64,000 bases of DNA from Collinsella ihumii (GTDB lineage Bacteria; Actinomycetota; Coriobacteriia; Coriobacteriales; Coriobacteriaceae): assembly GCF_900046475.1 (NCBI RefSeq), contig NZ_FCOU01000007.1, positions 1-64,000 on the forward strand, in the 5' to 3' direction. The notes under the pieces were generated by a model. That model had not been told where the DNA came from. It ran no database searches and saw only the letters and a list, made by a program, of their open reading frames with translations. Numbering within the stretch: the stretch's first letter is position 1; every line of letters starts with the position of its first letter. The translations under genes were made by a program, and so were the position numbers. Shown piece by piece: positions 42,183 through 51,202 of this stretch.

Positions 42183-42875
42183 ATGGAGATGGCCTTGTTC
42201 GATGTTGATTCGCCGGTCGAGCGCCGGGCGCTGCTGAGGCGCGCCGGTGCAGTTGCCGCCCTGCTTCCGCTGGGCGGCCTGCTGTCCGCGTGCGGCGAGG
42301 TGGAGGCGGGCGCCAATGGCGACGAGCCGTCCGGTAGCGGTTCCGCCGCATCAGACGGCGCTTCGTCTGGCGTCGACCAGGCGTCAGCCGGGTCTGCCGG
42401 CTCTGTGTTGGTGGCGTATTTCTCGGCAACGGGCAACACCGCCGGCATAGCGAGCGCCGTTGTCGAGCATCTGGGTGCAGACACCTTCGAGATCAGTCCT
42501 GCTCAGCCTTATGCAGATGTCGATCTCAATTACAACGACGATGGAAGTCGCGTGAGCCAGGAGCGCGCCTCGGATGCACGCCCTGAGCTTTCCCAAGATA
42601 TCCCCGATGGTTTTGCCGATTACGATATTGTGTTTTTGGGTTACCCCATCTGGTGGGGTGAGGCCGCGTGGCCGCTGCGCACCTTCGTGGAGGCTAACGA
42701 TTTTTCAGGCAAGGTCGTGGTTCCGTTTTGCACCTCGGCGAGCTCGGGAATCGGTGGCAGTGGCGAGGCGTTGGCCGAGTTGGCCGGTGCGGGCGATTGG
42801 CGCGAGGGGTCGCGCTTCTCGGGCTCTGCTCCCACTGTCGATGTGGCCGACTGGGTCGACGGCCTAGGCCTGTAG
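42183..42875 (+). CDS. exported flavodoxin-like lipoprotein
   Basis: A 230-aa flavodoxin fold behind an export signal. Residues 14-37 read ERRALLRRAGAVAALLPLG then LLSAC: paired Arg as in Tat signals, a hydrophobic core and a lipobox Cys (about C37). An unstructured Gly/Ser/Ala linker (about 40-75) leads to the flavodoxin domain (VLVAYFSATGNTAGIASAV; GYPIWWGEAAWPLRTF; PFCTSASSGIGGSG). It should act as a membrane-anchored FMN electron carrier outside the cytoplasm. Tat export would suit a folded flavoprotein. ATG 42189 is an alternative start. Confidence 0.87.
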   Translation: MEMALFDVDSPVERRALLRRAGAVAALLPLGGLLSACGEVEAGANGDEPSGSGSAASDGASSGVDQASAGSAGSVLVAYFSATGNTAGIASAVVEHLGADTFEISPAQPYADVDLNYNDDGSRVSQERASDARPELSQDIPDGFADYDIVFLGYPIWWGEAAWPLRTFVEANDFSGKVVVPFCTSASSGIGGSGEALAELAGAGDWREGSRFSGSAPTVDVADWVDGLGL

Positions 42876-42983
42876 GCGGCTCCGGACTTGCTTTACATGC
42901 GTCTTCGCTGCGGGGCGTTTTTCCCAGCAGCGTGGGCCGACAGACGTCAAGAAGGTGCGTGGCACGACGGATAGGAGGACAAC

Positions 42984-43316
42984 ATGGCAATCACGGTGAA
43001 CCTGTATTACACGGGCAAGGACGGGGCGGCACGCGCGTTCGCCCAGGAGATGGAGGAGTCCGGCACCGCCGACGCGATTCGCGCGGAGGAGGGCAACGTC
43101 CGCTATCGCTATTTTCAGCCGTTGGACGACCCCGAGACCGTCCTGCTCATCGATGCATGGCGTGACCAGGACGCGCTCGACGCGCATCATGCCTCGCCGA
43201 TGATGGCGAAGATCGCCGAGCTGCGCGACAAGTACGACCTGCATATGGTGGCCGAGCGCTACGTCACCGATGAGGACGGGCTGCCCGATCGCGACGCCGC
43301 CTTCATCCGTCAGTAG
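42984..43316 (+). CDS. ABM-domain (quinol monooxygenase-like) protein
   Basis: A 110-aa dimeric ferredoxin-like-fold protein. AITVNLYYTGKDGAARAFAQ and EGNVRYRYFQPLDDPETVLL and DAWRDQDALDAHHAS follow the antibiotic biosynthesis monooxygenase (YgiN) pattern, which oxidises quinols or small aromatics without a cofactor. ggaggacaac precedes ATG 42984. It sits within the redox cluster. Confidence 0.85.
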   Translation: MAITVNLYYTGKDGAARAFAQEMEESGTADAIRAEEGNVRYRYFQPLDDPETVLLIDAWRDQDALDAHHASPMMAKIAELRDKYDLHMVAERYVTDEDGLPDRDAAFIRQ

Positions 43317-43410
43317 GGCCCGCTCGCCCGTCGCGATGTCCGCGGGCCGCGCCATCTGCCCCCATGGCGGATGGCCCGGCCGGTATTTCTATGTTCAAGG
43401 AGGTAGGTGC

Positions 43411-43947
43411 ATGAATATCGTCGTGCTTCAGGGAAGTCCGAACCGGAACGGTTCGACGGCGCTTGTTGCCGAGGAGTTTTCGCGCGGTGCGCGCGAAGCG
43501 GGGCATACGGTGGAGCGCATCGACGTGGCGCACGAGGACGTGCGGCCCTGCGCGGGCTGTGTTGCGTGCGGCTACGGTGCCCGCCCATGCGTCCAGCGCG
43601 ACGCCATGGCGTCCATCTTGGACAAGATCCTCGGTGCAGATATGGTCGTGTTTGCTACGCCGTTGTACTACTACGGCATGACAGCGCAGCTCAAAGCGGT
43701 TATCGATCGGTTCTGCTCCGAGAATTCCGCAATCACCGGCAAGCATCTCAAGGCGGCTTTGCTGACCGTTGCGTGGAACGCGGACGGCTGGACCTTCGAG
43801 GCGCTTGAAGCGCACTATCGGACCATCGTGCGCTACCTCGATATGGAAGATCGCGGCATGGTGCTCGGCGCCGGTTGCGGCACGCCGTCCATGACGCGCG
43901 CGACGAAGTACCCGCTTGAGGCGTACTCGCTCGGCCTGTCTCTGTAG
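43411..43947 (+). CDS. NADPH-dependent FMN reductase / flavodoxin-fold oxidoreductase
   Basis: 178 aa. The FMN phosphate loop is LQGSPNRNGSTALVAEEF, followed by a Cys-rich PCAGCVACGYGARPC (about residues 49-63) and ATPLYYYGMTAQLKAVIDR. The Cys motif is frequent in iron-sulfur-flavoprotein relatives, here in the CxxCxxC spacing that often binds or senses via thiols. aaggaggtaggtgc precedes ATG 43411. Confidence 0.9.
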   Translation: MNIVVLQGSPNRNGSTALVAEEFSRGAREAGHTVERIDVAHEDVRPCAGCVACGYGARPCVQRDAMASILDKILGADMVVFATPLYYYGMTAQLKAVIDRFCSENSAITGKHLKAALLTVAWNADGWTFEALEAHYRTIVRYLDMEDRGMVLGAGCGTPSMTRATKYPLEAYSLGLSL

Positions 43948-44050
43948 CCGGCCTCTTGCCGTTTGTGCCGACGGCTGCTGATGGGATGCCGTTTTTCCGT
44001 TCGGCCTCTCGCGACGCCAGTTCAGAGCGCCTGTTTGAAGCGCTGGCATA

Positions 44051-44081
44051 TTGACTTGGAGTCGACTCCAAGGAGTACGGT
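44051..44081 (+). promoter_or_regulatory. MerR-type promoter with 19-bp spacer and central palindrome
   Basis: -35 TTGACT (44051-44056), 19-bp spacer, -10 TACGGT (44076-44081). The spacer is filled by a perfect 18-bp palindrome, cttggagtcgactccaag (44055-44072). The overlong spacer with a centred dyad is the signature of promoters remodelled by MerR-family activators. No such activator is adjacent, so it must act in trans. Confidence 0.85.
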
Positions 44082-44139
44082 TCTTGTGTACAAGATGGGG
44101 CGGATGCGGTTCGCCCTGCAGAAGGAGAGAGAGGAAAGC

Positions 44140-44847
44140 ATGGCTATCACTGATGGATTCAAGGCGACAGACCCTGAATACGCGGGGATCGTCGAGGCGT
44201 TTTTGGCCGAGGCGGCAGGCGACGAGACCCAGTCCCTCCCGGCTCGCACGCGCTATCTGGCAATCGTGGCGGCGCTTCTGGGCTGTCAGGGCATCGATGC
44301 GTTCGGCGCCGTAGTGCCCGAGGCGCTTCGTGCCGGCGTGACCCCGGTCGAGCTCAAGGAGGTCGTGTACCAGGCGACCGACTATCTGGGATTCGGCCGC
44401 GTCATGCCGTTTGTGGGCGCGATGAACGAGGCGCTCGATGCCGCCGGCGTCGCGCTGCCGCTCGAGGGGCAGGCGACCGTGACGCCCGAGACGCGCCTGG
44501 CCGCCGGCAACGACGTGCAGATCGAGGCTTTCGGCGAGGGCATGCGCGAGACATGGGCCAACGGCCCCGCCGAGCGCGCGACGGTCAACCGCTGGCTCGC
44601 GGCGAACTGCTTCGGCGACTACTACACCCGTCACGGCCTCACGCTTGCCGAGCGCGAGATGGTCACCTTCTGCTATCTGGTGGCCCAGGGCGGCTGCGAC
44701 CCCCAGGCGACCGCGCATGCCGCCGGCAACTTCAACGTGGGCAACGACCGCGCGTTCATGTACGCCGTGGTTCACCAGATCCTGCCGTTCATCGGCTATC
44801 CCCGCAGTCTGAACGCGCTTGCCTGCATCGACGCGGCGGCGAAGTAG
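44140..44847 (+). CDS. carboxymuconolactone decarboxylase family protein, two domains
   Basis: 235 aa with two CMD/AhpD-like all-helical repeats: residues 20-100 (RTRYLAIVAALLGCQGIDAF) and 150-230 (LTLAEREMVTFCYLVAQGGC). The AhpD CxxC pair is not intact, as only single Cys residues remain in each repeat, so peroxidase activity is doubtful. ggagagagaggaaagc precedes ATG 44140. First gene of the operon driven by the MerR-type promoter, with the aldo/keto reductase 46 bp on. Confidence 0.88.
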   Translation: MAITDGFKATDPEYAGIVEAFLAEAAGDETQSLPARTRYLAIVAALLGCQGIDAFGAVVPEALRAGVTPVELKEVVYQATDYLGFGRVMPFVGAMNEALDAAGVALPLEGQATVTPETRLAAGNDVQIEAFGEGMRETWANGPAERATVNRWLAANCFGDYYTRHGLTLAEREMVTFCYLVAQGGCDPQATAHAAGNFNVGNDRAFMYAVVHQILPFIGYPRSLNALACIDAAAK

Positions 44848-44893
44848 CGTCCGTTTGGCGGAAGTGCGTTCGGTTTTGGAAGGAGCGATTCGC

Positions 44894-45910
44894 ATGCGCT
44901 ATGCGACGTTGGGGCACTCGGGCATCAAGGTGTCCCGTATCTGTCTGGGCGGTATGAGCTTCGGCGAGCCGTCCGCGGATTTCCATCAATGGACGATCGG
45001 CCCGGAAGAGACGCGTGCGGTCATCGGTCGCGCTCTCGATGCGGGCATCAACTTCATCGACACCGCCAACTGCTACGCCCGCGGCACGAGTGAGGAGTTC
45101 ATCGGTCGTGCCCTGCGCGACCTGGGCGTTGCGCGCGATCGGGTCGTGCTTGCGAGCAAGGTCTACTTCAACGAGGGACGTCTGTCGCCCGCGGCGATCG
45201 AGCGCGAGATCGACGGCACGCTCTCTCGGCTGGGGACCGACTACCTCGACCTCTACATCATCCATCGCTTCGATTACGACACGCCGGTCGAGGAGACCAT
45301 GGAGGCGCTCGATGCGCTCGTTCGCGCCGGCAAAGTGCGCGCACTGGGCGCGAGCGAGATGTACGCCTACCAGCTGCATACCATGCAGGAGGTGGCGCTG
45401 AAAAACGGCTGGACGCCGTTTACCAGCATGCAGTGCCACTATAACCTGCTGTATCGTGAGGACGAGCGCGAGATGGTCCCCGTCTGCCGCCAGTTCGACA
45501 TGGCGCTCACGCCTTACAGCCCGTTGGCTTCGGGGCACCTGTGCCGCTCCACCTGGGATTCCGATTCCGTGCGCAGCGCCACCGATGCCACCATGCGCAA
45601 CAAGTACGATGCCGCGCGCGACAACGACATGCGTATCGTTGAGCGTGTCGCCGAGGTGGCGGCACGTCACGAGGTGCCCATGGCGCATATCGCCCTTGCC
45701 TGGCACTGGGCGCGCGGCGTGGAGGCGCCCATCGTGGGTTGCTCGCGCCCCGAGCGGGTGGACGACGCCGTGGCGGCGCTCGATGTGGAGCTCATGGCCG
45801 ACGAGGTCGCGTATATGGAAGAGCCCTATGCCGCCCACGAGCTTGTGGGGCCGCTGGGTCGCCCGGGCGAAAAACCGCTCGCGGGCACGACGGACCCAGC
45901 CCGCAAGTAG
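44894..45910 (+). CDS. aldo/keto reductase
   Basis: An NADPH-dependent TIM-barrel oxidoreductase of 338 aa. The catalytic tetrad is in INFIDTANCYARG (Asp, Tyr), LASKVYF (Lys) and YIIHRFD (His). GVEAPIVGCSRPE is the C-terminal cofactor clamp. It is of the YajO/Gpr subgroup. aaggagcgattcgc precedes ATG 44894, and the cupin gene follows in the same direction. Confidence 0.94.
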   Translation: MRYATLGHSGIKVSRICLGGMSFGEPSADFHQWTIGPEETRAVIGRALDAGINFIDTANCYARGTSEEFIGRALRDLGVARDRVVLASKVYFNEGRLSPAAIEREIDGTLSRLGTDYLDLYIIHRFDYDTPVEETMEALDALVRAGKVRALGASEMYAYQLHTMQEVALKNGWTPFTSMQCHYNLLYREDEREMVPVCRQFDMALTPYSPLASGHLCRSTWDSDSVRSATDATMRNKYDAARDNDMRIVERVAEVAARHEVPMAHIALAWHWARGVEAPIVGCSRPERVDDAVAALDVELMADEVAYMEEPYAAHELVGPLGRPGEKPLAGTTDPARK

Positions 45911-45988
45911 AGGCGGCGGCAACGTTGGTAAGCGTCGGGCCGCCTTGCTGGATGCGGGCTGCCCGCATCATCGATTAAGGAGGAGCAT

Positions 45989-46405
45989 ATGGCAACCGCA
46001 GATTTCACCCCCATGTTCGGCATGGGCAACCCCAACGACGCGTTCGCGCAGTATTTCATCGGCAACTCGTATCTCAATCCGCTGACGAATGCGGCTGAGT
46101 GCGGAGTCGGCCTGGCGAATGTGACCTTCGAGCCGGGGTGCCGCAACAACTGGCATATCCATCATGCCGACAAGGGCGGCGGCCAGATTCTCATCTGCAC
46201 CGACGGCCGCGGCTGGTATCAGGAATGGGGCTCCGAGCCTCAGGAGCTTACCCCGGGTACCGTCGTCGTCATTCCTGCCGGCGTGAAGCATTGGCACGGC
46301 GCGGCGCGCGACTCGTGGTTCTCCCATATCGCCTTCGAGGCGCCGGGCGAGAACTGCAGCAACGAGTGGCTCGAGCCGGTCGACGACGCGTCCTACCCCG
46401 CGTAG
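45989..46405 (+). CDS. cupin domain protein
   Basis: 138 aa. Motif 1 NNWHIHHADKGGGQIL gives the metal His pair and motif 2 PAGVKHWHGAARDSW the last His. Such cupins are regular partners of carboxymuconolactone decarboxylase and aldo/keto reductase genes. taaggaggagcat precedes ATG 45989. Enzyme activity is unknown. Confidence 0.92.
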   Translation: MATADFTPMFGMGNPNDAFAQYFIGNSYLNPLTNAAECGVGLANVTFEPGCRNNWHIHHADKGGGQILICTDGRGWYQEWGSEPQELTPGTVVVIPAGVKHWHGAARDSWFSHIAFEAPGENCSNEWLEPVDDASYPA

Positions 46406-46418
46406 GGGAGATGACCCG

Positions 46419-46454
46419 GGGCCGGTACGTTTTGGGATGGAAACGTACCGGCCC
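46419..46454 (+). terminator. probable terminator after the cupin gene
   Basis: Perfect 14-bp stem gggccggtacgttt / aaacgtaccggccc with an 8-nt loop. There is no T run, so efficiency is uncertain. Confidence 0.6.
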
Positions 46455-46505
46455 TGCTGCGAGCATTGTCTGCTACGATGGGCGCGTCCGATCAGGAGGT
46501 GTGCC

Positions 46506-46790
46506 GTGGACCATTCCGAAACTGAGCACTACAAGTTCTTCAACCATGCGTCGTGCGAGTTCTACCCGTGCCACGACATGCCTGCGGAGCAGCTCAACTG
46601 CCTGTTCTGCTATTGCCCGCTGTACTGCTTGGGAGATACCTGCGGCGGCAATTTCCGCTACGTGGGCGAGCACGGAGACATCAAGGACTGCTCGGCCTGC
46701 ACCGTGCCCCATCGCGTGGAGAACTTCGATTACATCATGCGCCAGTACCAGCGCGTGAAGGATATCGCCGCCCGCCGCGAAGGCGCGTGA
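46506..46790 (+). CDS. cysteine-rich small domain protein
   Basis: 94 aa with nine Cys, matching the Cys-rich small domain family (PF04071 type): YKFFNHASCEFYPCHDM, LNCLFCYCPLYCLGDTC and DCSACTVPH in order. The ligand is presumably a metal. In other genomes relatives lie near cobalamin genes; none are seen here. The start is GTG 46506, set by caggaggtgtgcc upstream; the longer reading from 46437 runs through the preceding hairpin and is unlikely. Confidence 0.9.
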   Translation: MDHSETEHYKFFNHASCEFYPCHDMPAEQLNCLFCYCPLYCLGDTCGGNFRYVGEHGDIKDCSACTVPHRVENFDYIMRQYQRVKDIAARREGA

Positions 46791-46851
46791 TCGGCGTTTC
46801 ACAAGGGGGTGGTTCCCTCTTATTCCACCTGCTTTCCAGACGTGTTCCTAT

Positions 46852-46893
46852 CGCCGGCAAAAATCGCGCGCTCAGCGATTTGCCGGCGTTTTT
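46852..46893 (+). terminator. intrinsic terminator
   Basis: cgccggcaaaaatcgc / gcgatttgccggcg followed by ttttt. It ends the Cys-rich small-domain gene. Confidence 0.85.
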
Positions 46894-46983
46894 CTTTGCC
46901 ATGTTGCTATGGGCGGCAATAAGAACCATGAGCCTGCCGACCGCAGAATATGGAGCCACAACGCACGGGAGGAGGGTCGAACC

Positions 46984-49656
46984 ATGAAGAGGATGACCAC
47001 TTCAAAGCCCCTTGTCATGTTGCTGACCGTTGCGTTGATTGCGGTGTTCATGATCCCCTGTCCGGTGCGCGCGGATGAGTCCGCGGCCGACGGGGTCGCT
47101 TCCCCGGGGCAAACGGAATCCGTGCTGCAGCCTGAGCACGTCGTCGATGAGGCGGACGTGATGGAGGGCAGCGGGCCTGCCGACGCGGCAGGAGCATCCG
47201 ATATCGTTGGCGACGAGGAGGTCGTCGAGGCGGGTCTGGCGTCTGATCAGGTCGTGCAGGCGCAAGAGACGCAGCCCGCTGCGCAGACTTCCCCGACCGC
47301 GATAACGGTGCGGCCCGTATCTCCCGACAGCCTGACGTCGGTGGGGGATGCGGTGTACTGCCTGCCGGCAGACGGTGCCGGCGCAACCGTCGATTTGCCC
47401 GCAGTGTCGGTTGAGCCCGAAGGGGCCTCGGACGCCGTGACGTGGACATCGTCCGATGAGACGGTAGCCTCGGTCTCCAATGGCCTTGTTTTGCATGCTC
47501 CGGGCATGGCGGTGCTGACCGCGACCTCGGAGCTGGACGGGACGGTGAGTGCGCATGCGCGCATCTACGTCGTGGACGGTTCCCCGACGACCGTCGATGT
47601 CGACGGCTCGGGATGGCTGGTCGAGTCGTTTGACGGCCTCGATCTCGCGGCAGAGGTGCAGGCGCTCGACCAGGCCCTCACCGAGGCGCTCGGCGAGGGC
47701 GAGACGATCCAATTCGTCGGCACCCTCAGCTACAGCGTTCCGACCGATGAGGGGGCCGCTAGCTCTGGCCCCGCCGGCGCGGACCTGTATTTTCCCGTGC
47801 CCGATGGAGCGACGGGCGATGCGATGACCATCATGTTCTATCCCGATGGCGGGACGGGCATCGAGGTTGCGGCGCCCCTGTCGTTCGACGAGGCGGGCCT
47901 TCTGCTCGGCGCACACGTCGAGATTGCCTTCGACGGGGACGGGTTCACGTTGAACGGGGTGCCCGCCGCGACGGTGTGCGGGCAGTACGAAGTTATCGGA
48001 AGCGTCGACGCCAAGGTTCTGCTCGCGGAGGAGCTGGATGCCGCCCGCGCCGAGCTTGCCGAGCTGGCTGTACTCGACGACGCGGAGCTGGGCGAGGCGG
48101 CCGATGGGACGCGCTACGTGACGCGCGATCAGTTCGACCAGATATCGAATCTGCTCGACGCCATCGAGGCGCAGCTGAAGATCCGTGCGAGCGAAGAAGA
48201 CGTCGAGGTGTTTCGTCAGCAGGTCAGAGAGCTCCGTCACGATGTGGCCGAGATGCCGATGACCGTCCAGGTCGACCGCGGGGCGCTGGAAGAGGAGCTC
48301 GCGGCGGCCGACGCCGTGCGTGCCGAGGTGACGGTTTCCGAGCACGGGCGCGACGTGCTTCACGGCGGCACATGGGCAGCGTCTGCCGATGCGGCCGCAT
48401 TTGACGCGGCGATCGCGGATGCGCGCGCCGTATATGGTGCCGGGGACGCGACGAGCGATGAGATCGCGGCGGCGCGCGACGCGCTGGCCGAGGCGCAGCG
48501 TGTGTTCGAGGCCGCCTGCAGCGTGGCGGAGGTGTCTCTCGAGGCGCTCGAGAGCGAGCTCGATGCCGCCGCCAAGGTGGATGACGGCGTCGTGACCGTG
48601 GCACAGGCGCTCGATGCGGCGCCCGGCGCGCGCTGGGTGACGCAGGAGGCGGCGAATTCGCTGGCTGCAGCCGTGGACGCGGCGAAAGCCGTTGCGGCCA
48701 AGGAGCTTTCCGCGCTGACGCAGGATGCAGTCGACGCGGCGACCTCCAAGCTCATGAGGGCGAATGCGGGCTATCGGGAGTCCATCGCGACAAAGCCCGC
48801 GATCGAGGACATCAAGATTGAGCGCGCGGAGGCGAATGTCGGGCGCGACATTGTCCACATGCTCCCGGGCAGCCCCCTTGCGCTCAAGCCGGTGTTCACT
48901 CCCGCCGAGTCTGCAGTGGCGGTGACGTGGTCCTCCTCCAACACCTCCGTCGCGACGGTTGACGCTGACGGCAAGGTCACGGCGGTGGGTGACGGCGCGG
49001 CGACCATCACCGCGACAACGCGCGCGTTCGATGGCGTGGAGAGCAAGACGGCCGTGTTCACGGTCGTTCCGATCGGCTGCGGGGCCCGGTGGACCTACGA
49101 GAACACGGCCGCGGGCATCGTCGTCGAGGGCGTTCCCTCCGGAGTCGACGTGACGGCAGATGTCGTGACGGGGTCCCAGGGGTTCCCGGTCGGAAAGCTT
49201 GGTCGCGATGATCGCGCTGTCGCCGGCGTGTTCGTAACGCTCGCAACGGGGTCCGAGCACACCGTGGTCGGCATCCCGATCGAGGGCATGAGCGCCCGTA
49301 TCCCTCTTGGGACCGATGCGTATGACGGCAAGAAAGTCGAAGCGACGCTGTACGGAGATGACGGTTACACCTACACGTATACGGCGACGGCAAGCGGCGG
49401 AACGATCTATCTGACGATTCCCGCCGGAGGCTACGTGGAGACCATCGCGCGTGCCGCCCTGCTGGCGGAAACGCCCGATAAGCAGGGCGATCCCGCCAAG
49501 CCCTCCGATGAGGCGAAGCCGTCTGACGATGACGTGCGCGAGCGCCTCGCCCAGACGGGTGACGAATCGGTGGCGGCGATAGCCGCTCTCGGCGGCGCCG
49601 GTGCTCTGGCAGCGGTGTCCGGTATCGTCTTGATTCGAAGGAGGAAGATCTCGTAA
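46984..49656 (+). CDS. cell-wall-anchored surface protein with Ig-like and helical repeat domains
   Basis: 890 aa. A signal peptide ends near residue 30 (CPVRA). An acidic region follows, then a Big2-like domain (about 95-195; AVTWTSSDETVASVSNGLV), a beta-rich region (200-335), alpha-helical FIVAR-like modules (about 420-600; RALEEELAAADAV-like starts at DRGALEEELAAAD and SLEALESELDAA), and a second Big2 domain (about 605-697; VTWSSSNTSVATVDADGKV). The C-terminus has LAQTG (855-859), a hydrophobic helix and RRRKIS, a sortase sorting signal with Ala in place of Pro. It is a likely adhesin or matrix-binding protein; the ligand is unknown. No sortase is nearby. Confidence 0.9.
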   Translation: MKRMTTSKPLVMLLTVALIAVFMIPCPVRADESAADGVASPGQTESVLQPEHVVDEADVMEGSGPADAAGASDIVGDEEVVEAGLASDQVVQAQETQPAAQTSPTAITVRPVSPDSLTSVGDAVYCLPADGAGATVDLPAVSVEPEGASDAVTWTSSDETVASVSNGLVLHAPGMAVLTATSELDGTVSAHARIYVVDGSPTTVDVDGSGWLVESFDGLDLAAEVQALDQALTEALGEGETIQFVGTLSYSVPTDEGAASSGPAGADLYFPVPDGATGDAMTIMFYPDGGTGIEVAAPLSFDEAGLLLGAHVEIAFDGDGFTLNGVPAATVCGQYEVIGSVDAKVLLAEELDAARAELAELAVLDDAELGEAADGTRYVTRDQFDQISNLLDAIEAQLKIRASEEDVEVFRQQVRELRHDVAEMPMTVQVDRGALEEELAAADAVRAEVTVSEHGRDVLHGGTWAASADAAAFDAAIADARAVYGAGDATSDEIAAARDALAEAQRVFEAACSVAEVSLEALESELDAAAKVDDGVVTVAQALDAAPGARWVTQEAANSLAAAVDAAKAVAAKELSALTQDAVDAATSKLMRANAGYRESIATKPAIEDIKIERAEANVGRDIVHMLPGSPLALKPVFTPAESAVAVTWSSSNTSVATVDADGKVTAVGDGAATITATTRAFDGVESKTAVFTVVPIGCGARWTYENTAAGIVVEGVPSGVDVTADVVTGSQGFPVGKLGRDDRAVAGVFVTLATGSEHTVVGIPIEGMSARIPLGTDAYDGKKVEATLYGDDGYTYTYTATASGGTIYLTIPAGGYVETIARAALLAETPDKQGDPAKPSDEAKPSDDDVRERLAQTGDESVAAIAALGGAGALAAVSGIVLIRRRKIS

Positions 49657-49712
49657 GCGGCTCAAGGACCAGTGAGGCTGTACGTTTCGGTCATCAGCGA
49701 GATCACGGGACT

Positions 49713-49818
49713 ACCCGCTAACGGTGCCCAGTAACTGTACCCAGAACTGAGAGAGAGGGCCTTCCAAGGGGCCCTCTCTCTCAGTTCTGGGTACAGTTAC
49801 TGGGCCCTATGAGCGGGT
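49713..49818. repeat. long hairpin repeat, copy 1
   Basis: A perfect 36-bp inner stem (49726-49761 with 49770-49805; motif gtaactgtacccagaactga). A partly decayed outer stem acccgct / agcgggt brings the element to 106 bp. Same family as 57105-57212; substitutions between copies are compensatory in the stem. It lies just after the surface-protein gene. The 49657-49937 gap has nothing else recognisable. Confidence 0.92.
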
Positions 49819-49937
49819 GGCCTGGTAGAGGCGGTGGCCGAGCCTTGCTCGAGGGGCCTCGCTTCACGATGCGCTGCGATCGCCGCCTCGCCCTGCGGGA
49901 CTTGGATGCCTTTATGTAGCGTTTCCCTTGGCGGATC

Positions 49938-51008
49938 TTAGTAGGAGATGGCGCTCGGCGAGAAGTCCTCTGCGACGGCTATCGCGATGTCCGCCGCCGC
50001 GCGGATGTCTTGCGGCGCGCAGATGGAGGCGCCTGCGTGGATGTAGCGGCAGGGGACGCCGGCGACCACGCAGGGGATATCGAGCTGATGGATGACGCCT
50101 CCGTTGGTTCCGCCGCCGGTGCGCACGGAGGTCTGCGCGGGCAGGCCGCGGGACTGGGCGACTCTGAGCACATATCGCTGAAAACGCGGATGCGTGATCA
50201 TGCAGCGATCGAAGTAGCGGAACATCGGTCCTTTTCGCAACGCGGTCTGGATCTCGTCGGCGGGCGTGAACGTGTCGTCTGCCGGGCATCCTTCAAACAC
50301 GAACGCGGCAGCGGGCTCGATTGCGCGCACGGCGGCGCCGATGCCCCGCTCGCCCATCTCTTCCTGCGCCGAGATGCAGCCGATGACGTTGACCGGCAGG
50401 TCGTCGCGCTGCGCGAGCTCTCGCAGCGCGAGCAGCAGGGCGCACACGCCCGCGCGGCAATCGAAGGCCTTGCCAATCGCGATGTCGCGCTGCTCGTCAT
50501 ATGAAAACGTCGTTGCCGCCACGAACGGCTCGCCGATGCGCACGCCGAAACGCTCCAAGGCGTCTTGCTTCGAGGTCGCGCCGACGTCGAGCGTAAGCGG
50601 CGCCTTGCCGTCGGCGCGCTCGGTGGCGGTCCAGAAGTGCGGCGGCTTGACGCCGACGACGCCGCGGATCCAGGCGCCGGCGCCCGTGCGCACGAAGACG
50701 TCCTGGCCGGCGAGCGTCCCGGGGGCGATATGGCCCAGCTCGACGAAATTCATCGTGCCGCCTGCATGGATCGCTTGCACCATGCCGCCGACTTCGTCTC
50801 CATGGGCGTCGAACAGCAGCGTCGGCTTGTCCGCATCGACGGTATGCGGCGTGATGATGACGTCAAGCAGGCTGTTGACCTCGACGTTCGCCCAGTCGGC
50901 GCAGAACGCGCGCACGATATCGACCACCTCGTCCTCAAAGCCCGAGGGGGCTTTGGCGTTCGAGAGGCGGGCGAGCAGGTCGATCAGTTCGGCATCGTCG
51001 GCATGCAT
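49938..51008 (-). CDS. M42-family metallo-aminopeptidase
   Basis: A cytoplasmic di-zinc peptidase of 356 aa (glutamyl aminopeptidase/TET-like). FDAHGDEVGGMV carries metal His and Asp, KAFDCRAGVCALL the bridging Asp, ISAQEEMGERG the catalytic Glu pair, and RTGGGTNGGVIH with RYIHAGASI the last ligands. ggaaaggacctgcc precedes ATG 51008. It is a single-gene unit. Confidence 0.92.
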   Translation of the reverse strand: MHADDAELIDLLARLSNAKAPSGFEDEVVDIVRAFCADWANVEVNSLLDVIITPHTVDADKPTLLFDAHGDEVGGMVQAIHAGGTMNFVELGHIAPGTLAGQDVFVRTGAGAWIRGVVGVKPPHFWTATERADGKAPLTLDVGATSKQDALERFGVRIGEPFVAATTFSYDEQRDIAIGKAFDCRAGVCALLLALRELAQRDDLPVNVIGCISAQEEMGERGIGAAVRAIEPAAAFVFEGCPADDTFTPADEIQTALRKGPMFRYFDRCMITHPRFQRYVLRVAQSRGLPAQTSVRTGGGTNGGVIHQLDIPCVVAGVPCRYIHAGASICAPQDIRAAADIAIAVAEDFSPSAISY

Positions 51009-51120
51009 GGGCAGGTCCTTTCCACGGGGCTATCGCTTACTCGAGCAATGAGCATAGAGGACGCTGAGGGCTGAAGTTCTGTCAACGAGGCAAGTCCCCA
51101 CGATTTTATCTATGCAAATA

Positions 51121-51170
51121 ACCTATAGCTAGCTATACCTTATAGGTCTTTTACATAGCTGACAGCGCGT
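51121..51170 (+). promoter_or_regulatory. operator-like palindrome and promoter before the ABC operon
   Basis: acctata...tataggt (51121-51127, 51141-51147) is a dyad around gctagctataccta-like AT-rich sequence. It is followed by a possible -35 TTTACA near 51150 with an imperfect -10 17 bp on. It is the only AT-rich spot in the gap. Confidence 0.45.
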
Positions 51171-51202
51171 CATACCATGATGGCTACCAGAAAGGAGTGA
51201 CC

